Of a stretch of 64,000 bases of DNA, positions 61,535 to 64,000 are shown piece after piece (the first letter of the stretch is position 1; each line of letters begins with the position of its first letter). Both the position numbers and the translations under genes were made by a program. Source of the DNA: Rhodobacterales bacterium LSUCC0387 (GTDB lineage: Bacteria > Pseudomonadota > Alphaproteobacteria > Rhodobacterales > Rhodobacteraceae); the NCBI GenBank assembly GCA_015689775.1, contig WVSR01000002.1, positions 186,001 through 250,000 of the forward strand. Reading direction: 5' to 3'. The notes below the pieces were generated by a model. That model worked only from the letters and a program-made list of their open reading frames with translations. It ran no database searches and was not told the DNA's origin.

Positions 61535-63688
61535 ATGAACCTGCGCATGCTTTTGGCCACAACAGGCCTTGTTTTGCTTGCGGGGCCTGCACTGGCCCAA
61601 GATATGAATTTTAACCGTATCGCGTCTTTTCCAGTTGCCGCGAATACGCCCGATGCCGAAGAAACCTCGGCCGAGATTATCGCGGCCACGGGCGATGGCA
61701 TGACATTGGTCTATTCCGACAGCCCTGCAGGCGTGATCGGTTTTATCGACATCACCGATCCTGCGAACCCTGTTGCCGCAGGCGTATTCGCGCTGCCAAA
61801 TGGCGAGCCAACAGCCGTATCCACGCTTGAAAACACAGTGTTTGTTGCGGAAAACACATCGGAAAGCTTCACCAACCCGTCCGGCGTTTTGCATGCGATT
61901 GATGCGGGAAGCCGCGAAGTGCTTGCCTCTTGTGATTTGGGCGGGCAGCCCGACAGCACGGCTGTTGCCCCAGATGGCAGCTTCATCACTGTTGCGATTG
62001 AGAACGAGCGGGACGAGGATCTGGGCGATGGCCGCGTACCGCAAATGCCTGCGGGTCATTTGGTGATCCAACCATTAAGTGAAAATGGCATGATGGATTG
62101 CGCGGCGCAGATCCGTGTTGATCTGACAGGCCTTGCTGATATTGCCCCAGAAGACCCTGAACCAGAATTCGTTGATGTGAACGCCAATGGCGACATCGTT
62201 GTGACGATGCAGGAAAACAATCACATGGTAGTGGTCTCTGCCGCGGGTGAGGTGCTCAGCCATTTCTCGGCGGGTGAGGTTACGCTGAGCGGCGTGGACA
62301 CCCAAGAAGAGGGTGCGCTGATCTTTGATCAGACCATCACAGTCCCGCGTGAGCCTGATGGGGTGCAGTGGATCGATACAGCCCATTTCGCGATTGCAAA
62401 TGAAGGCGACATGGATGGTGGCAGCCGCGGCTTTACCGTGTTCAACCGCGATGGCACCGAAGTTTTTGAGGCAGGCGCGGCTTTTGAATCCGCGATTATA
62501 GAAATCGGCCATTACCCCGAAGAGCGCTCTGGCAACAAAGGTGTCGAGCCTGAAGGGATGGAATTTGCAACATTCGGCGGTGTGCCCATGATGTTCCTAT
62601 TGGCCGAACGCTCCTCGGTGTTTGGCGTCTATGATATGTCGAACCCTGCTCAGCCTGCATTGGCACAGCTTCTGCCCTCTGGAATTTCCCCTGAGGGTGC
62701 GATTGCGATCCCCTCGCGCAATATTTTGGCCACGGCCAATGAATATGACGCGCGGGGCGATGGCGGCGCACCTGCCCATGTGATGATCTATGAATATCAA
62801 AACGGCCCTGCCGTATATCCGCATCTGACGAGCGCAGGTATGGATGAGTTGACAGGGTGGGGTGCGATCTCAGGTCAGGTCATGGCTGAAGATGGCACAC
62901 TCTATGCGGTGTCTGACAGCTTCTATGCCATGCAGCCAACCATCTTCCATATTGATGTTAGCCAATCCCCTGCGCGCATTGTCGATGCAATTCGCGTCAC
63001 CCGCGAAGGTCAGCCTGCGCAGTTGATGGATATGGAAGGCATTGCGCTTGATGGTGAGGGCGGTTTCTGGGTCGCTTCAGAAGGGCGCAGCGACCGCTTG
63101 GTGCCTCACGCGATCTATCACATTGGGGCCGATGGCGCGATTGAGGATTATATCGCCCTCCCGAATGAATTGCTGGCCGTGGAGCAGCGTTTCGGGTTTG
63201 AGGGGATCACCCATGTTGACGATATGCTGTATATGGCTGTGCAGCGTGAATGGCGCGATGATCCTGAAAACCATGTTAAGGTTCTGGGCTATAACCTAGA
63301 AACCGAAGAGTGGAGCGTGGCGCATTACCCGCTGACTGAAGCATCTACGGGTTGGGTTGGTCTCTCGGAAATTGTCGCGCATGATGATTACCTCTATTTT
63401 ATCGAGCGTGACAATCAACTGGGTGAGGCAGCGGTGACCAAACTGATAACCCGCGTCTTTATGGATCAAATGGCAGGGATGGTCGCGCTAGGCGAAACCC
63501 CACCCGTTCTGACCAAAGAGATTGTTGTCGATCTGTTGCCTTATCTGATCTCAACAGGCGGCTTTGTCTTGGACAAGGTCGAAGGTCTGGCAATCGCCGA
63601 AGATGGCAAAATGTGGGTGTCCACCGACAATGATGGTGTGGACGACCATTCTGGCGAAACAATGCTGTTCGCGATCTCGGCCCAGTAA
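61535..63688 (+). CDS. Periplasmic esterase-like/phytase-fold beta-propeller protein
   Basis: A 717-residue exported protein with a signal peptide (residues 1-21, ending ALA). Repeated beta-propeller-like blocks run through the chain (GFIDITDPANPVAAG, FGVYDMSNPAQPALAQ), and the C-terminal ~300 residues fit the esterase-like activity of phytase family (DMEGIALDGEGGFWVASEG, GFEGITHVDDMLYMAVQ, DKVEGLAIAEDGKMWVSTD in pieces). It probably acts on a phosphorylated or ester substrate in the periplasm. It is monocistronic, with a terminator after it. Confidence 0.82.
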   Translation: MNLRMLLATTGLVLLAGPALAQDMNFNRIASFPVAANTPDAEETSAEIIAATGDGMTLVYSDSPAGVIGFIDITDPANPVAAGVFALPNGEPTAVSTLENTVFVAENTSESFTNPSGVLHAIDAGSREVLASCDLGGQPDSTAVAPDGSFITVAIENERDEDLGDGRVPQMPAGHLVIQPLSENGMMDCAAQIRVDLTGLADIAPEDPEPEFVDVNANGDIVVTMQENNHMVVVSAAGEVLSHFSAGEVTLSGVDTQEEGALIFDQTITVPREPDGVQWIDTAHFAIANEGDMDGGSRGFTVFNRDGTEVFEAGAAFESAIIEIGHYPEERSGNKGVEPEGMEFATFGGVPMMFLLAERSSVFGVYDMSNPAQPALAQLLPSGISPEGAIAIPSRNILATANEYDARGDGGAPAHVMIYEYQNGPAVYPHLTSAGMDELTGWGAISGQVMAEDGTLYAVSDSFYAMQPTIFHIDVSQSPARIVDAIRVTREGQPAQLMDMEGIALDGEGGFWVASEGRSDRLVPHAIYHIGADGAIEDYIALPNELLAVEQRFGFEGITHVDDMLYMAVQREWRDDPENHVKVLGYNLETEEWSVAHYPLTEASTGWVGLSEIVAHDDYLYFIERDNQLGEAAVTKLITRVFMDQMAGMVALGETPPVLTKEIVVDLLPYLISTGGFVLDKVEGLAIAEDGKMWVSTDNDGVDDHSGETMLFAISAQ

Positions 63689-63718
63689 CCATCGGTGGTT
63701 TGAACTGAGCGAAAAACG

Positions 63719-63750
63719 CCCCTCGCAAAGAGATTTGCGGGGGGTTTTCT
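63719..63750 (+). terminator. Rho-independent terminator
   Basis: Eleven-base-pair stem CCCCTCGCAAA / TTTGCGGGGGG (one G-T pair) with a GAGA loop, followed by TTTTCTT. It ends the esterase-like gene and abuts the stop of the convergent DUF1045 gene. Confidence 0.85.
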
Positions 63751-64000
63751 TATGCCAAATTTTGGCTTTCGATATGATGAAACCGCCCCATCTCATCCTC
63801 ACCCATAAGGGCCAATGAGGCGACCACTAAAGGCTGCGGTATCACAGGCGCGAAATGCGCCTGCAGGCGGGACACCAGATCATTGGCCTCGGATTGTGGC
63901 AGGTGTCCTGACAAGGTTAGATGAAAGCGGAATTCCTCCATCACATAGGGATAGCCCCATGTGATCAACATCTCCTCCTGACGGGGGGTGAGGTTGGCAG
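63750..64000 (-). CDS. DUF1045 family protein (partial; start beyond window)
   Basis: The last ~83 residues of a 2H-phosphoesterase-like protein; the frame stays open to the right edge (LTPRQEEM before the ATG at 63971). The segment WGYPYVMEEFRFHLTLSG contains the His-x-Thr of the second 2H motif. DUF1045 proteins are annotated as putative phosphonate metabolism proteins, and are common in Rhodobacterales beside phn genes. Nothing else of a phn cluster is in the window. Confidence 0.82.
   Translation of the reverse strand, partial: ANLTPRQEEMLITWGYPYVMEEFRFHLTLSGHLPQSEANDLVSRLQAHFAPVIPQPLVVASLALMGEDEMGRFHHIESQNLA

Noticed and set aside
1-64000. CRISPR arrays, insertion sequences, rRNA and tRNA genes
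   Set aside because: No regularly spaced repeats, transposase-like proteins or terminal inverted repeats, and no stable RNA gene signature were found on reading both strands.

Overview
The window looks like a chromosomal segment of an alphaproteobacterium of the Rhodobacterales (roseobacter-type). The basis is gene content and order: a pca operon with a DUF849 gene, TRAP transporters, xdhABC beside a BMP-type ABC importer, a DUF1045 gene, and dense ATGA/TGATG overlaps. No rRNA, tRNA, CRISPR array, transposase or integrase was seen. By eye the sequence is GC-rich at 0-2 kb and 31-64 kb. It is clearly more AT-rich across much of 7.6-30.8 kb, which suggests an acquired or mosaic catabolic region.

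Layout. (1) 0-2 kb: end of an ABC permease and an adenine deaminase. (2) 2-12.9 kb: a methoxy-aromatic/gallate module. A leftward operon encodes a GalB-type hydratase, a VOC-fold extradiol dioxygenase, MetF, a GalC/LigK aldolase, a GalD tautomerase and an MFS transporter. Divergent from it are a GntR regulator, a LigM/DesA-type tetrahydrofolate-dependent O-demethylase and a TRAP transporter. Three copies of the palindrome TGTATACA sit at the two control regions. (3) 13-19.6 kb: protocatechuate 3,4-cleavage operon pcaC-H-G-(BKACE)-D-B-pobA with a divergent LysR gene. (4) 19.8-23 kb: 3-dehydroshikimate dehydratase (protocatechuate from shikimate/quinate) preceded by a small apparent AroE C-terminal remnant and a LysR gene. 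(5) 23.3-28.1 kb: CBS protein, small exported proteins, methyltransferase, cytochrome c, CopC, CopD and an orphan 68-residue protein. (6) 28.2-35.7 kb: oxalate-CoA-ligase-like enzyme, ketopantoate-reductase-like enzyme, OYE-family reductase, EamA exporter, DEAD-box helicase, Gfo/Idh oxidoreductase. (7) 35.7-46.5 kb: purine salvage/catabolism, with an 8-oxoguanine/guanine deaminase, xdhABC and a BMP-type purine/nucleoside ABC importer. (8) 46.5-58.3 kb: two dehydrogenases and a cluster closely resembling the sulfo-SMO sulfoquinovose pathway (regulator, SsuD-like monooxygenase, aldo-keto reductase, flavin reductase, ABC importer with an unusually long permease, YeiH-type putative sulfate/sulfite exporter). 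(9) 58.4-64 kb: modABC, a decayed rfbD fragment, a periplasmic esterase-like protein and a DUF1045 gene running off the window.

How it fits together. Methoxylated lignin-type aromatics would enter through TRAP or MFS carriers and be demethylated onto tetrahydrofolate, with MetF recycling the methyl group. The ring would then be opened either by the VOC dioxygenase (feeding GalD/GalB/GalC to pyruvate and oxaloacetate) or, for protocatechuate, by PcaGH. The BKACE enzyme could finish the 3-oxoadipate branch, since no pcaIJ/pcaF is present here. Molybdate import would support the molybdenum enzyme xanthine dehydrogenase. The two most interesting points are the VOC dioxygenase sitting where a LigAB-type gallate dioxygenase is expected, and the sulfoquinovose-type cluster that lacks a visible sulfoquinovosidase.
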